This document shows positions 16,955 to 25,583 of a DNA stretch of 60,547 nucleotides, one piece after another. The number at the start of each line of letters is the position of its first letter. Positions within the stretch are counted from its first letter, which is position 1. The position numbers were made by a program, and so were the translations under genes. A model generated the notes under the pieces. It did no database searches, was not told the origin of the DNA, and saw nothing but the letters and a program-made list of their open reading frames with translations. This DNA comes from Ardenticatenaceae bacterium. GTDB lineage: Bacteria; Chloroflexota; Anaerolineae; Promineifilales; Promineifilaceae. Location of the stretch: positions 1 through 60,547 of the forward strand of contig JACKBV010000028.1 in assembly GCA_020634315.1 (NCBI GenBank), read 5' to 3'.

Positions 16955-17737
16955 TTACCGGGTCTCTTTTGCTGCTAAGGTTGCAAGTAAGTTTACCGTA
17001 TTTTCTAGAATTTGCTGTTGCTGCGCGGCACGGCTGAGCGTGGCCGGATTATCGCCGGATTGTAAGCCACGGCCGTACCAACCAAACTGTGTGTGATTGC
17101 CCCCTTCCAGCGCGACAAACACGGTGTTTGGCGGCAGCATGGCACGCGAAGCCTCTATGTCCGCGGGCTGTGCCAGCCCGTCGTTGCTGCCATAGATGGA
17201 GACGACTTGTCCGCTGTAGCTGGAGAGGTCGTCGGGCGGATAGGATGCCCACAGCACCAACCCGGCAATTTGCTGCGGGTGTTGGGCGGTGTAGCTGGCG
17301 GCCATGGCCCCGCCGAGAGAGTGCCCGCCAATTGCCCATTGTTGGATGTCGGGGTAGGCGGCGATGACTTTGTCGGCGGCGTTGACATCGGTGACGGCCA
17401 GGTTGAGGGGCATGGGGACGATGAGGGCGAGGTAGCCAGCGGCGGCGATGTTGTGGGCGAGGGGGGCGTAAGCGGCGGGAGGAACGAGGCCGCCGGGATA
17501 GATGATGAGGGCAACGGCCGTTTCCCCTGTTTGTGGCTTGAACTCGATCCAGTCACCTTCTGTGACGGTGACGGTGGCACTGGATTGCAAGGCGGCGTCC
17601 GCTTCTGGCATCAATGGATTGCGTGCTGTGCCAATGATGACGTAGGCGGCAAAACCCGCTGCCAGCAGCAGCGGAACCAGGAGCAGCAGCCATTTCCAGG
17701 GGCGGCGACGTTGGGGCGAAGATGAATTGGCAGACAT
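16955..17737 (-). CDS. Membrane-anchored alpha/beta hydrolase
   Basis: A 260-residue protein with a basic N-terminus and one hydrophobic helix (about residues 15-36), then an alpha/beta-hydrolase: IYPGGLVPPAAYAPLA, nucleophile elbow GGHSLGGAM, late Asp in YGSNDGL and His in GGNHTQFGWYG. The fold is close to the dienelactone-hydrolase/Abhydrolase_5 group. It is probably tethered outside the membrane. It starts 8 bases after CoA-transferase B and precedes kamA, so it may belong to the same operon. Substrate unknown. Confidence 0.82.
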   Translation of the reverse strand: MSANSSSPQRRRPWKWLLLLVPLLLAAGFAAYVIIGTARNPLMPEADAALQSSATVTVTEGDWIEFKPQTGETAVALIIYPGGLVPPAAYAPLAHNIAAAGYLALIVPMPLNLAVTDVNAADKVIAAYPDIQQWAIGGHSLGGAMAASYTAQHPQQIAGLVLWASYPPDDLSSYSGQVVSIYGSNDGLAQPADIEASRAMLPPNTVFVALEGGNHTQFGWYGRGLQSGDNPATLSRAAQQQQILENTVNLLATLAAKETR

Positions 17738-17745
17738 TGGCGTTG

Positions 17746-18510
17746 TTAGCGGTAAAGCCCCTCCGGGTCTAGCTGCTCGCGGATGATGGCGAGTTCAGCA
17801 GCGGTGGGTGGTGTCATCTCGTGCAGGTCTGGGGAGATGTGCAGCGGCCAACCAACTTCGGCTTGAATGGAAACGGCCGTTTCCCCTGGCGCGACCTCAA
17901 TCAATGTCATTTCCCGATTTTCATGGCTGAAGTCAAACAAGGCGCGGTCGGTGATCACAAGCTGTGGCCCAAGACCGGGCAGCCCCATGTGTGCGCGTGC
18001 GTCGCCGCCGTCTAGATGGCCGGGGCTGGTGATAAAGTGCAGCTTTTCCACAAATGCTCGTTTCGAGAGGCGCATGATCATGAAAATTTGCCGGGCATTG
18101 ATGGCGATTTCACACGCGCCGCCGGAACCGGGCAGCCGGATTTTGGGCTGTGCGTAATTGCCGATGACGGTTGTGTTCAAATTGCCAAAGCGGTCAATTT
18201 GGGCGCCGCCCAGCAGGGCGACATCTACCAGGCCCCGTTGCAGATAGAGCATGAAGAGGTCGCTGACTGTGGTGACGGAACTGGCGCCGCTGACCAGGGT
18301 CGGGTCGCCAATGGAGAGGGGCAGGCGGGCGGGCTGTGCGCCAAAGACGCCGCTTTCGTAGACCAGTTCCATGTCTGGCGAATGGCTGCGCCGCGCCAGG
18401 TTGCAGGCGATGTTGGGTAGGCCAACGCCGACAAAGACGACGCGTTTGCCAGCCAGGGCACGTGACGCGTTGATGATCATCAGTTCGGAAGGGGTGTAAG
18501 TCGTGGTCAT
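17746..18510 (-). CDS. CoA-transferase family I, subunit B
   Basis: A 254-residue beta subunit of the glutaconate/3-oxoacid CoA-transferase type. VFVGVGLPNIACNLARR and the YESGVFGAQP segment carry the expected catalytic Glu at about residue 52; GGAQIDRFGNLNTT and LPGSGGACEIA follow. ATG 18510 is preceded by AAGGAATCCC and replaces an upstream in-frame start. The probable partner subunit A is 6 kb away at 24571-25494 on the same strand. Between them sit a repeat field, the NB-ARC module and a peptidase gene. Confidence 0.87.
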   Translation of the reverse strand: MTTTYTPSELMIINASRALAGKRVVFVGVGLPNIACNLARRSHSPDMELVYESGVFGAQPARLPLSIGDPTLVSGASSVTTVSDLFMLYLQRGLVDVALLGGAQIDRFGNLNTTVIGNYAQPKIRLPGSGGACEIAINARQIFMIMRLSKRAFVEKLHFITSPGHLDGGDARAHMGLPGLGPQLVITDRALFDFSHENREMTLIEVAPGETAVSIQAEVGWPLHISPDLHEMTPPTAAELAIIREQLDPEGLYR

Positions 18511-18654
18511 GGGATTCCTTTTCAAGATGGGTGTACCCATCTGTACCAGTAAGTTTTTGCACCATTCCCTTGTTTGCCCGATGCCGGGGAACAGGGTGTC
18601 AATGGTTTGTGCCGTTAGTTTAGCAGAGAAGTTGGAGGAAGGGGAAATCTCAAA

Positions 18655-20120
18655 CAGATCATTATTAGCGCGTTGTTCTGAGCGGCGTCACCCTCATCAT
18701 TAGCGCGTTGTTCTGAGCGGCGTTTTCGTAATGCAGAACCCCCAATCCCCCCATCATCATTATTAGCACGTCGTTCTGAGCGGAGTCTGCGGAGCGAAGA
18801 ATCCCGAAATTCTTTAGCAAACCAGGATTTGCCGTTTTGACCAGGGGGACTGGGATGCTTCACTCAGCACAACATGCTCATGGTTAACACGTTGTTCTGA
18901 GCGGCGTTCGCGCAGCAATCCCCAATACCCCCATCATTAGCACGTCGTTCTGAGCGGAGTCTCGGGTTGCGAAGAATCCGCCTCGACGCGCCTTGCTTCT
19001 GACCAGAACCCGTTTTGACTGGAGGGGACGGGTGCTTCACTGCACTCACACAACACTTTCACTGCACTCAGCACAACGTTCGGCACTCAGCACAACATCG
19101 TTCTGAGCGGCGTTCGCGCAGCGACCCCAATACCCCTATCATTAGCATGTCGTTCTGAGCGGAGTCTTCGGGCGAAGAATCCCAAGTTGCGTTGCTTGAC
19201 CAGGGTTCGCTTCGACCAGGGGACTGGGGTGCTTCGCTGCACTCAGCACAACATGCTTCGGCACTCAGCACAACATGCTCATGGTTAATGGTAGGTCGTT
19301 CTGAGCGGAGTCTGCAGCGACCCCCAGTCTCATTAGCACAATGTCGTTCTGAGCGGAGTCTTCGGAGCGAAGAACCCCAAGAGCGTTGCTTTGACCAGGG
19401 TTCTGCTTGACCAGGGACTGGGATGCTTCGTTCAGCACAACGGGTCTCGTGGGGGCGGTAGGGGAGGGAGGGCAAGGGCAGGCGCGTTGCTTCGGGCGGG
19501 GTTCGTTGGGGGAGTTCGCATTGCTTCACTGCACTCAGCACAACATGGCCTCAGCACAACATGCACATGGTTAATACGTGCTCTGCTCATGGTTAAGCGG
19601 AGTCTGTGCCCAAAGCGTTGCTTTGCACAGCGGAATACGCTTAGCACGTTGTTCTGAGCGGAGTCTTCTGAGGAGCGAGGGGCGAGAAGAATCCCAAACG
19701 TTGCTTTGACCAGGGTTCGCTTTGACCAGGGGACTGGGGATGCCACAACCGTTGCACTCAGCACAACGTTCTCGTGGGGGCGGTAGGGCGGAGGGAGGAA
19801 CCGCAGGCGCGTTGCTTCTTGGGGTGGGGGATTCGATGGCCTAGGGTGCTTCGGCACTCAGCACAACATGTTCGGCACTCAGCACAACATGCTCATGGTT
19901 AATACGTCGTTCTGAGCGGAGTCCGCGCAGCGAAGAATCCCAAGACCCCCATCATTAGCACGGGTTCGTTCTGAGCGGGGTGGTCTGCACTCAGCGAAGA
20001 ATCCAGGGCGCGAACCGTAGGCGCGTTGCTTTCGAACAGGGTTTGCCTCCGCGGTGTTCCGTTGCACCAGCACAACATTTTCGGCACTCAGCACAACAAC
20101 ATTTCGGGACTCAGCACGAC
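18655..20120. repeat. 1.5-kb field of interspersed GTTCTGAGCGGAGT / CTCAGCACAAC repeats
   Basis: About a dozen copies of CGTTCTGAGCGGAGTCT, often followed by GCGAAGAATCCC, alternate with a dozen or more copies of CACTCAGCACAACATG and with GACCAGGGTTCG and GGACTGGGGTGCTTCG. The left and right words are partly complementary (CTTCGCTGCACTCAG with CTGAGCGGAGTC-GCGAAG), so adjacent units can fold into hairpins. Copies are degenerate and truncated. I see no gene here; the small ORFs are translations of the repeats. It lies between CoA-transferase B and the end of the NB-ARC/TPR gene. Confidence 0.85.
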
Positions 20121-22529
20121 GTGCTTGTGGGGCGGGGGGGGAGGCTTGTGCCTAGGGAGATGTTTGCGAGGTTGCGGCGCACAACTTGGGTATTGGGATG
20201 ATTGGGGCCGAGCGCTTTTTCGAAGATGGCCAGGGCGCGTTCGTAGAACGGCAGCCGCGTGCCGCGGCCAGGTCGCCCATGGCTTGCACAGGAGAGCCGC
20301 CGAGGTTGTTGAGGCTGGTGGCGGTGTCGGGGTGGTCAGGGCCGAGCGCTTTTTTCCCCAGATGGCCAGGGCGCGTTCGAAGAACGGCCGTGCCGCGGCC
20401 AGGTCGCCCATGTCTTGCAGGAGATAGCCGAGGTTGTTGAGGCTGGTGGCGGTGTCGGGGTGGTCAGGGCCAAGCGCTTTTTCGTCAATGGCGAGGGCGC
20501 GTTCGAAGAACGGCCGTGCCGCGGCCAGGTCGCCCATGGCTTGCAGGAGAGAGCCGAGGTTGTTGAGGCTGCTGGCGGTGTCGGGGTGGTCAGGGCCGAG
20601 CGCTTTTTCTCTTCGAAGATGGCCAGGGCGCGTTCGAAGAACGGCTGCCGTGCCGCGCCAGTCGCCCATGGCTTGCGCAGTGAGAGCCGAGGTTGTTAGG
20701 AGATAGCCGAGGTTGTTGAGGCTGGTGGCGGTGTCGGGGTGGTCAGGGCCGAGCGCTTTTTCTCTGATGGCGAGGGCGCGTTCGAAGAAGAACGGCCGTG
20801 CCGCGGCCAGGTCGCCCATGGCTTGCAGGAGAGAGCCGAGGTTGTTGAGGCTGCTGGCGGTGTCGGGGTGGTCAGGGCCGAGCGCTTTTTCTCTGATGGC
20901 CAGGGCGCGTTCGTAGAACGGCCGTGCCGCGGCCAGGTCGCCCATGGCTTGCAGGAGAGCCGCCGAGGTTGTTGAGGCTGGTGGCGGTGTCGGGGTGGTC
21001 AGGGCCGAGCGCTTTTTTCTCTGATGGCCAGGGCGCGTTCGAAGAACGGCAAATGCCGCGGCCAGGTCGCCCATGGCTTGCAGGAGATAGCCGAGGTTGT
21101 TGAGGCTGGTGGCGGTGTCGGGGTGGTCAGGGCCGAGCGCTTTTTCTCTGATGGCCAGGGCGCGTTTAGAAAAAGGTAGGGCACCTTGTAAATCCCCAAA
21201 GAAACCCAGGTAAAGATCCGCTTTTCCGTTCAGTGTGGCGGCGCGTTGACTAATGACTTCATATTCTTCAGCCAAACTCAAGGCTGCGGCCAGATGGGGG
21301 AGTAATGCCGGGCAGGCATCCCAGGTGGTCATGGTTTGTGAGTCAAAAGGCCAGGCCCTGTGCAGCAAGCTAATGGCGGCTTCTACCCAAATTTGTGCCC
21401 GTTCTTGCCCCATTTGTTCCCGTGCCACTGTTTGCACCAGGCGGTGTATGCTCAGCATCCCGTCTGTCTGTGTCAGTAGGGAGTACGCTTGCAGGGCATT
21501 CAGGGCATCGTCGAGCATCAGTTCATCGTTTACCACCGCCGCCAGTTCATCGGGCAGTACGCTGGCATGGGTCGTGATCACATCCAGCGGAATATTTTCC
21601 GGAGCTAAAAAGCAGCAGAGGTTGAGCAGGGCCGCGGCCCCTGGCGTGTGGCGTGCATGGGCAAAGGCCATTTCCCAGGTGGTGAGGATGGTGGCGTGGT
21701 AATCGTCGGGCGGCTTTTCTCGTTCCCATAGTTCGCGCCGCCGCTGCCGGTAGAGCGCCAGGTATTGTGCGGCATCTTTGTGCCGCGTCGTCATGTAGGC
21801 CGCCGCCTGCTCTAAGGCCAGCGGCAAATAGCCCAATTCCTGCGCCAGTTCAGCCAGGGAAGATGGGGTTGGCTGCGCCGCCTGTCCCAATCGCTGCTGC
21901 CAAAAATCGGCCGCTTCCGCCACTGTAAACACATCTAGCGGCAGTGTGTGTGCGTCGCGCCATGTTGGCCGCCGCGAGGTGATGAGGACATGCCCACCGC
22001 CGCCGGGCAGATAGGGGCGCAGTTCATGCGCTGCTATTTTGTCGGCATTGTCATAGAGCAGCAGCCATCGTTTGTCGCTGCCGTTGAGCCAGCTAAGGAC
22101 CAGTTGGCGGGCTGTGGGCGCATCTACCTGGTGCAGCGGCAGGCGCAGCGCCGTGCCTAATTGGCGCAGGTCGCCATCGAGTGCGGTTGTGTCGTCGGCA
22201 CGCAGCAGCCAGACCAGGTCGTATTGGTGGCGGTGGGCGTGGGCGTAAGCCAGGGCAAGCTGGGTTTTGCCGACGCCGCCCAGCCCGGCAATGGCCTGGG
22301 TGATGACCAGGGGGGATGGGGGGTGAGTGTGTGGCGAGGGGGTGAAGTTGCTGGCAATGGCTTGCAGCAGGTCTTGTCGCCCGGTGAAGTTGGGATTGGG
22401 TTGGGGCAGGTTGTGCAGGGGGAAGTGCGGCGGTGTGTAGTGGTATTCGTGCTTGTCGCCCGCGACCTTGTCGCCCGCTATTTTATCGCCCTGTAGATAA
22501 TCGCCGTTGATGTGGGTTTCGTCGCTCAT
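20111..22529 (-). CDS. NB-ARC/TPR STAND ATPase with N-terminal GDK repeat
   Basis: About 800 residues. Residues 9-26 form a period-5 repeat (GDYLQ-GDKIA-GDKVA-GDK). An NB-ARC NTPase follows, with P-loop AGLGGVGKTQ at 81-90, LLLYDNAD (Walker B), LITSRR and GYLPLALEQAA. From about residue 450 come eight kinesin-light-chain-type TPRs (ALAIREKALGPDHPDTATSLNNLG). STAND proteins of this build act as ligand-triggered assembly switches in signalling and immunity. The 126-bp TPR DNA units are nearly identical but hold 1-2-bp indels. The given open frame runs to 20088, but the natural C-terminus (LAIFEKALGPNHPNTQVVRRNLANI) is in another frame ending at 20111. It is thus frameshifted, by assembly error or decay. 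It starts 30 bp after the gene upstream. Confidence 0.82.
20200..21160. repeat. Eight near-identical 126-bp TPR-coding units with indels
   Basis: Repeats beginning GAGCGCTTTTT at about 20209, 20342, 20470, 20597, 20751, 20880, 21007 and 21135 (+ strand). The unit is 126 bp, but spacings of 127, 128 and about 154 show small insertions that move the frame out and back. Each unit carries one ACGGCCGT or a relic of it. Confidence 0.85.
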
Positions 22530-22559
22530 GACGCTGGCTCCATTGCTGTGAACAGGTTG

Positions 22560-23138
22560 TTAGGGGCGGAAGAGGGTGTTGGCTGCTTTAATCAGTGCGG
22601 CGATGAGGGGCGTGGCTTTGAGAACGGCCGTTCCTGTTTTGACGCCTGCATTAATGACGTCGGCTATATCTTGCAGACGACGCTGGATGCGTGCGGGGCG
22701 TGGTGTTTCTTTTGCGGTTTCTTCGATGATGGCTTGCAGGTCGGAAACGGCCGTTTCCCCATCTTCCTTCTCAACTTCATGGGCGGCAATGGCTTGTGCC
22801 AGCAATGTTTTCAGTTCTTGCAACTGCTGCTGGAACTCATTCTTGTTTTTCGCTTCGGCGTTGATCAGGATGTCGCCGCCGGCGATGTTTTCGGCATGAA
22901 CTTCACCGCCGCCAATCGCTGAGCCGATGACCGGGCCGCTAAACTGATAGGTTGGGCCAGTTTCATTTTGGGCAGATGCCTCGCGGCCAATGGCAATGGT
23001 ATTGCTGCCGCTGACATTGCCCACTGTGTTTTTGTCGCCAGCTACTTTGTCACCTGCGACCTTATCCCCTTGTACATAATCCCCTTGCACATGAATGCTT
23101 GTATCGCGTTTGTCACTGTTATCGGTTACGTTTGTCAT
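22560..23138 (-). CDS. Small GDK-repeat protein, partner of the NB-ARC protein
   Basis: A 192-residue protein of no family I can name. Residues about 19-36 are the same period-5 repeat (GDYVQ-GDKVA-GDKVA-GDK) found in the NB-ARC protein that follows. A Gly/Ser/Ile-rich stretch comes next (VGNVSGSNTIAIG, GPVIGSAIGGGEVHAENIAGGDI), probably a small beta-solenoid. The second half is helical: a coiled-coil (EFQQQLQELKTLLAQAIAAHE), a basic helix (RPARIQRRLQDIADVI) and a hydrophobic end (KATPLIAALIKAANTLF) that could insert in a membrane. AGGAGGAACC precedes the ATG. It is 30 bp from the NB-ARC start, so one operon. Effector or adaptor role is inference. Confidence 0.72.
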   Translation of the reverse strand: MTNVTDNSDKRDTSIHVQGDYVQGDKVAGDKVAGDKNTVGNVSGSNTIAIGREASAQNETGPTYQFSGPVIGSAIGGGEVHAENIAGGDILINAEAKNKNEFQQQLQELKTLLAQAIAAHEVEKEDGETAVSDLQAIIEETAKETPRPARIQRRLQDIADVINAGVKTGTAVLKATPLIAALIKAANTLFRP

Positions 23139-23156
23139 GGTTCCTCCTGTGAAGAC

Positions 23157-23200
23157 AATTTAACGCAGAGACGCAGAGATGCGGAGATGCAGAGAGCGTT
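23157..23200. repeat. ACGCAGAGACGCAGAG word repeat
   Basis: TTAACGCAGAGACGCAGAG followed by ATGCGGAGATGCAGAG: four tandem 8-9-base words 20 bases upstream of the GDK-repeat gene. It belongs to the same word-repeat type as 7.8, 14.0, 27.4 and 47.9 kb. Confidence 0.65.
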
Positions 23201-23258
23201 CTTGTGTTCTGCGCGGGTTTTTATTCATGGCAGCCGGTGAAATCTCCTTTAAGAATAG

Positions 23259-23314
23259 CCTCCCGGAGGTTTGTCTGATGCGGCGAGCCTTCCATTGATA
23301 ACCTCCGGGAGGTT
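23259..23314. repeat. Paired CCTCC-GGAGG palindrome element
   Basis: CCTCCCGGAGGTT and AACCTCCGGGAGGTT flank a 27-base spacer. The spacer (containing GGCGAGCC and CCATTGAT) is the inverted counterpart of the spacer in the copy at 30793-30850, so these are two copies of one element of about 58 bp in opposite orientation. Confidence 0.8.
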
Positions 23315-23337
23315 GGTTGTCACGGGCAGCTGGTAAA

Positions 23338-24528
23338 TTACAACTGTAACGGCCGTATCTGTTCTGTCAACATGCGCCGGAACACGGGCCATTTATCGCC
23401 GTCAACCGCAGCCGCAGCCTGGGCGATGAGATCGTATCCTTGTGTGTAGGTGAAAATGTAAGAACGGAACAGTGGATGGGTGAAAAAGCTGAAGCTTTTG
23501 GCGGCACGTTCTGGGGAGCTGAGGGCGTAGGTGACGAGGTAGTCGATGGCTTGCTCCCGATTGAGCTGACCGGTGTGGTAGAGGATGGCGGCGTTGCCGC
23601 CGACGTAGCGCAGTTGTTCGCTGGCCTGGGCGAGACGCTGCATGTGAACGGCCGTTTCCTCGGTAACAATACCCGCCGCAGGCAGCAGCACCGCCAACGT
23701 CCATTGGTGATGGCTGCCCTCCGGGAAAATGATCTCGGCGGCTGTGGTGGCAATGCCTTCGGCAATGACGGCCGCCGGGGAGTGCAGCAAGGCGGCCGCC
23801 ATTTCGCCGTACCCTAGCTCGTGTACAAATTTTTGCTCTTTGAGCAAATGCTCGCTGTGATGGCCGGGATACCCTTCGTGGGCAAAGGTGCCGATGAGGC
23901 TGAGGGCGGAGATGGGGATGTCGGTGTTGAATTCGATGTGGGAACGGCCGTTGCCCTTAAACCAATTATAGGCGCTCCACGGTTGGCCGTTGGTCAGCGT
24001 GATCTCGACGCCATTGTCGTTGGGCAGGTCAAAGAGCGCCAGCGTACGGCGACGCGCTTCTTCGCGTGCCAGTTCCAGCAGCGGCAGCACCTTTTCCGGC
24101 GGCAGCAAATAGCGTTGGCGGCGTACTTCTAGCCGCTCGGCAATGCTGCCCGCGCCGGGCAGGAGCGTGTCTAGCTCATGGTGCGCAGCGGTGAACTGGC
24201 TTTCATCGACAAGCGTGGGGCTAATGTCGAAAATGCGCTGCACCTCGTCCAGGTAAGGCACCTCGTCGCCGCGCAGCAGGTGTAAGGTACATTCCAGGGC
24301 ACGCAGCACCGCCGTCAGATATGCGGCGCGTGCGGCATCGTCGTCCGGTATATGAGCTTGCAGCCACGCCAGATCATCAAGCAGAGCGGCCGGTTCCCGC
24401 TTTGGCGTGGCGGCAACGGCAGCTTTGAGATCGTCCGGGCCGGTGTAGGCGTCTATGTAGCCTTCAATGTGTTTTTCTATTTCCAGCGTGAGGGTAAGGT
24501 AGGAACGGCCGAATGTGTCGAGTTTCAT
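23338..24528 (-). CDS. DUF885-family putative metallopeptidase
   Basis: A 396-residue protein with HEGYPGHHSEH around residue 218, the metal-binding motif of DUF885 proteins, and a downstream AEGIATTAAE that would give the third ligand. Homologues are annotated as zinc carboxypeptidase-like enzymes; specificity is unknown. ATG 24528 follows AGGGG at proper spacing. It lies 42 bp downstream of CoA-transferase A and is probably co-transcribed with it. Confidence 0.82.
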   Translation of the reverse strand: MKLDTFGRSYLTLTLEIEKHIEGYIDAYTGPDDLKAAVAATPKREPAALLDDLAWLQAHIPDDDAARAAYLTAVLRALECTLHLLRGDEVPYLDEVQRIFDISPTLVDESQFTAAHHELDTLLPGAGSIAERLEVRRQRYLLPPEKVLPLLELAREEARRRTLALFDLPNDNGVEITLTNGQPWSAYNWFKGNGRSHIEFNTDIPISALSLIGTFAHEGYPGHHSEHLLKEQKFVHELGYGEMAAALLHSPAAVIAEGIATTAAEIIFPEGSHHQWTLAVLLPAAGIVTEETAVHMQRLAQASEQLRYVGGNAAILYHTGQLNREQAIDYLVTYALSSPERAAKSFSFFTHPLFRSYIFTYTQGYDLIAQAAAAVDGDKWPVFRRMLTEQIRPLQL

Positions 24529-24570
24529 GTGCAATCCCCTAACTGTGATTTGTGCTCTTTTGTGTTTAGT

Positions 24571-25494
24571 TTAGGCGTAACGGCCGTAATTCACACCATC
24601 CGCCATTAATTCTCCCGGAGCCAGGCTGTGCAGCCGTTCCTGGCCTAATTGCGCCAGGTAAGCCGCGCGGTCGGGCACATTGTAAACCCACTCTTGCAGC
24701 CATGCCTCCGTTGCGGCCAGGTCTTGCGAACGCTCGCCCCAATCCAGGTAAAAGGCATTGTCCCGATCATAATACCCTTGCACATAGCTGGGATGTGCGC
24801 CGTAAGGTTCATGTACCACCGCGTCAACGACAAGGCCGGGAATAAGGGTGCGGTTGGGATCACGGCGAATCACATCCTCGTCCACGATTTCTTCAACGAC
24901 GACGACCACCTTTTTCGCGGCAAAGGCGACCTCTTTTTGCATGCCCAGCAAGCCCCAAAGCTGGGTGTTGCCGCTGGCATCAGCGCGTTGGGCGTGCAGA
25001 AAGGCGACATCCGGGTTAATGGGCGGCACAACGGCAATTTCGCCATCGCCGTAAGGGCTGTCTACAAATTTGATGAGCGGGTTAGCCTGCGGCATATCGC
25101 TGCCGCTGTAGCTGCGCAGGGGGAAGAACGGCAAATTGCTGGCCCCGGCAATATAACGGCCGACCATGCCAAAATGGGAATACTCTTCAATGGCTAAGGG
25201 TTGGGGAATCCCCTTTTCCACGGCGCGGCGGATGGCGTACAAACTGCCCACACCGGGATTGCCCAGGTAGCTAAAGACCATTTTGGCGGCGACGCCCGCA
25301 GCAACCATCTGATCGTAAATGAGGTCGGGCGTCATGCGAATGAGTGTCAGGTTTTGTTTGCGCTGGCGGATAATCTCGTGCCCGGCGGCAAAACAAATGA
25401 AGGCGGTAAACCCTTCGATGGCGACACTGCTGCCGTCGTCAACGAAACGACTGACCGCCTCGGACATGGTGATGAGTTTATTGTGTTTTTCCAT
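24571..25494 (-). CDS. CoA-transferase family I, subunit A
   Basis: A 307-residue alpha subunit: MEKHNKLITMSEAVSRFVDDGSSVAIEGF, TPDLIYDQMVAAG, SYLGNPGVGS, PPINPDVAFLHAQRADASGN and VVVVEEIVDED are typical of the glutaconate CoA-transferase A group. ATG 25494 is chosen because homology begins there; its ribosome site is weak. The gene is longer than simple 3-oxoacid subunits, about 230 residues, and agrees with glutaconate-type subunits. Its likely partner, subunit B, lies at 17746-18510. A stable hairpin separates it from pruA upstream. Confidence 0.87.
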   Translation of the reverse strand: MEKHNKLITMSEAVSRFVDDGSSVAIEGFTAFICFAAGHEIIRQRKQNLTLIRMTPDLIYDQMVAAGVAAKMVFSYLGNPGVGSLYAIRRAVEKGIPQPLAIEEYSHFGMVGRYIAGASNLPFFPLRSYSGSDMPQANPLIKFVDSPYGDGEIAVVPPINPDVAFLHAQRADASGNTQLWGLLGMQKEVAFAAKKVVVVVEEIVDEDVIRRDPNRTLIPGLVVDAVVHEPYGAHPSYVQGYYDRDNAFYLDWGERSQDLAATEAWLQEWVYNVPDRAAYLAQLGQERLHSLAPGELMADGVNYGRYA

Positions 25495-25511
25495 GGGGTA
25501 TCTGGCAGTTG

Positions 25512-25569
25512 GGAAGAAGGGTAACATTGGGTTGTAAGCAAACAACAGCGCCCAATTTACCCTTCTTCC
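25512..25569. terminator. Long inverted repeat between pruA and CoA-transferase A
   Basis: GGAAGAAGGGTAACATTGGG (25512-25531) pairs with CCCAATTTACCCTTCTTCC (25551-25569), about 18 pairs with one bulge and a 19-base loop. There is no T-run, so it may protect or process the pruA mRNA rather than end it. Confidence 0.65.
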
Positions 25570-25583
25570 TTTATTGTTTGTGC

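Noticed and set aside
18655..20120. Small ORFs of 60-150 residues in the repeat field
   Set aside because: They translate the repeat words (for example RSERRAND) and lack ribosome sites.
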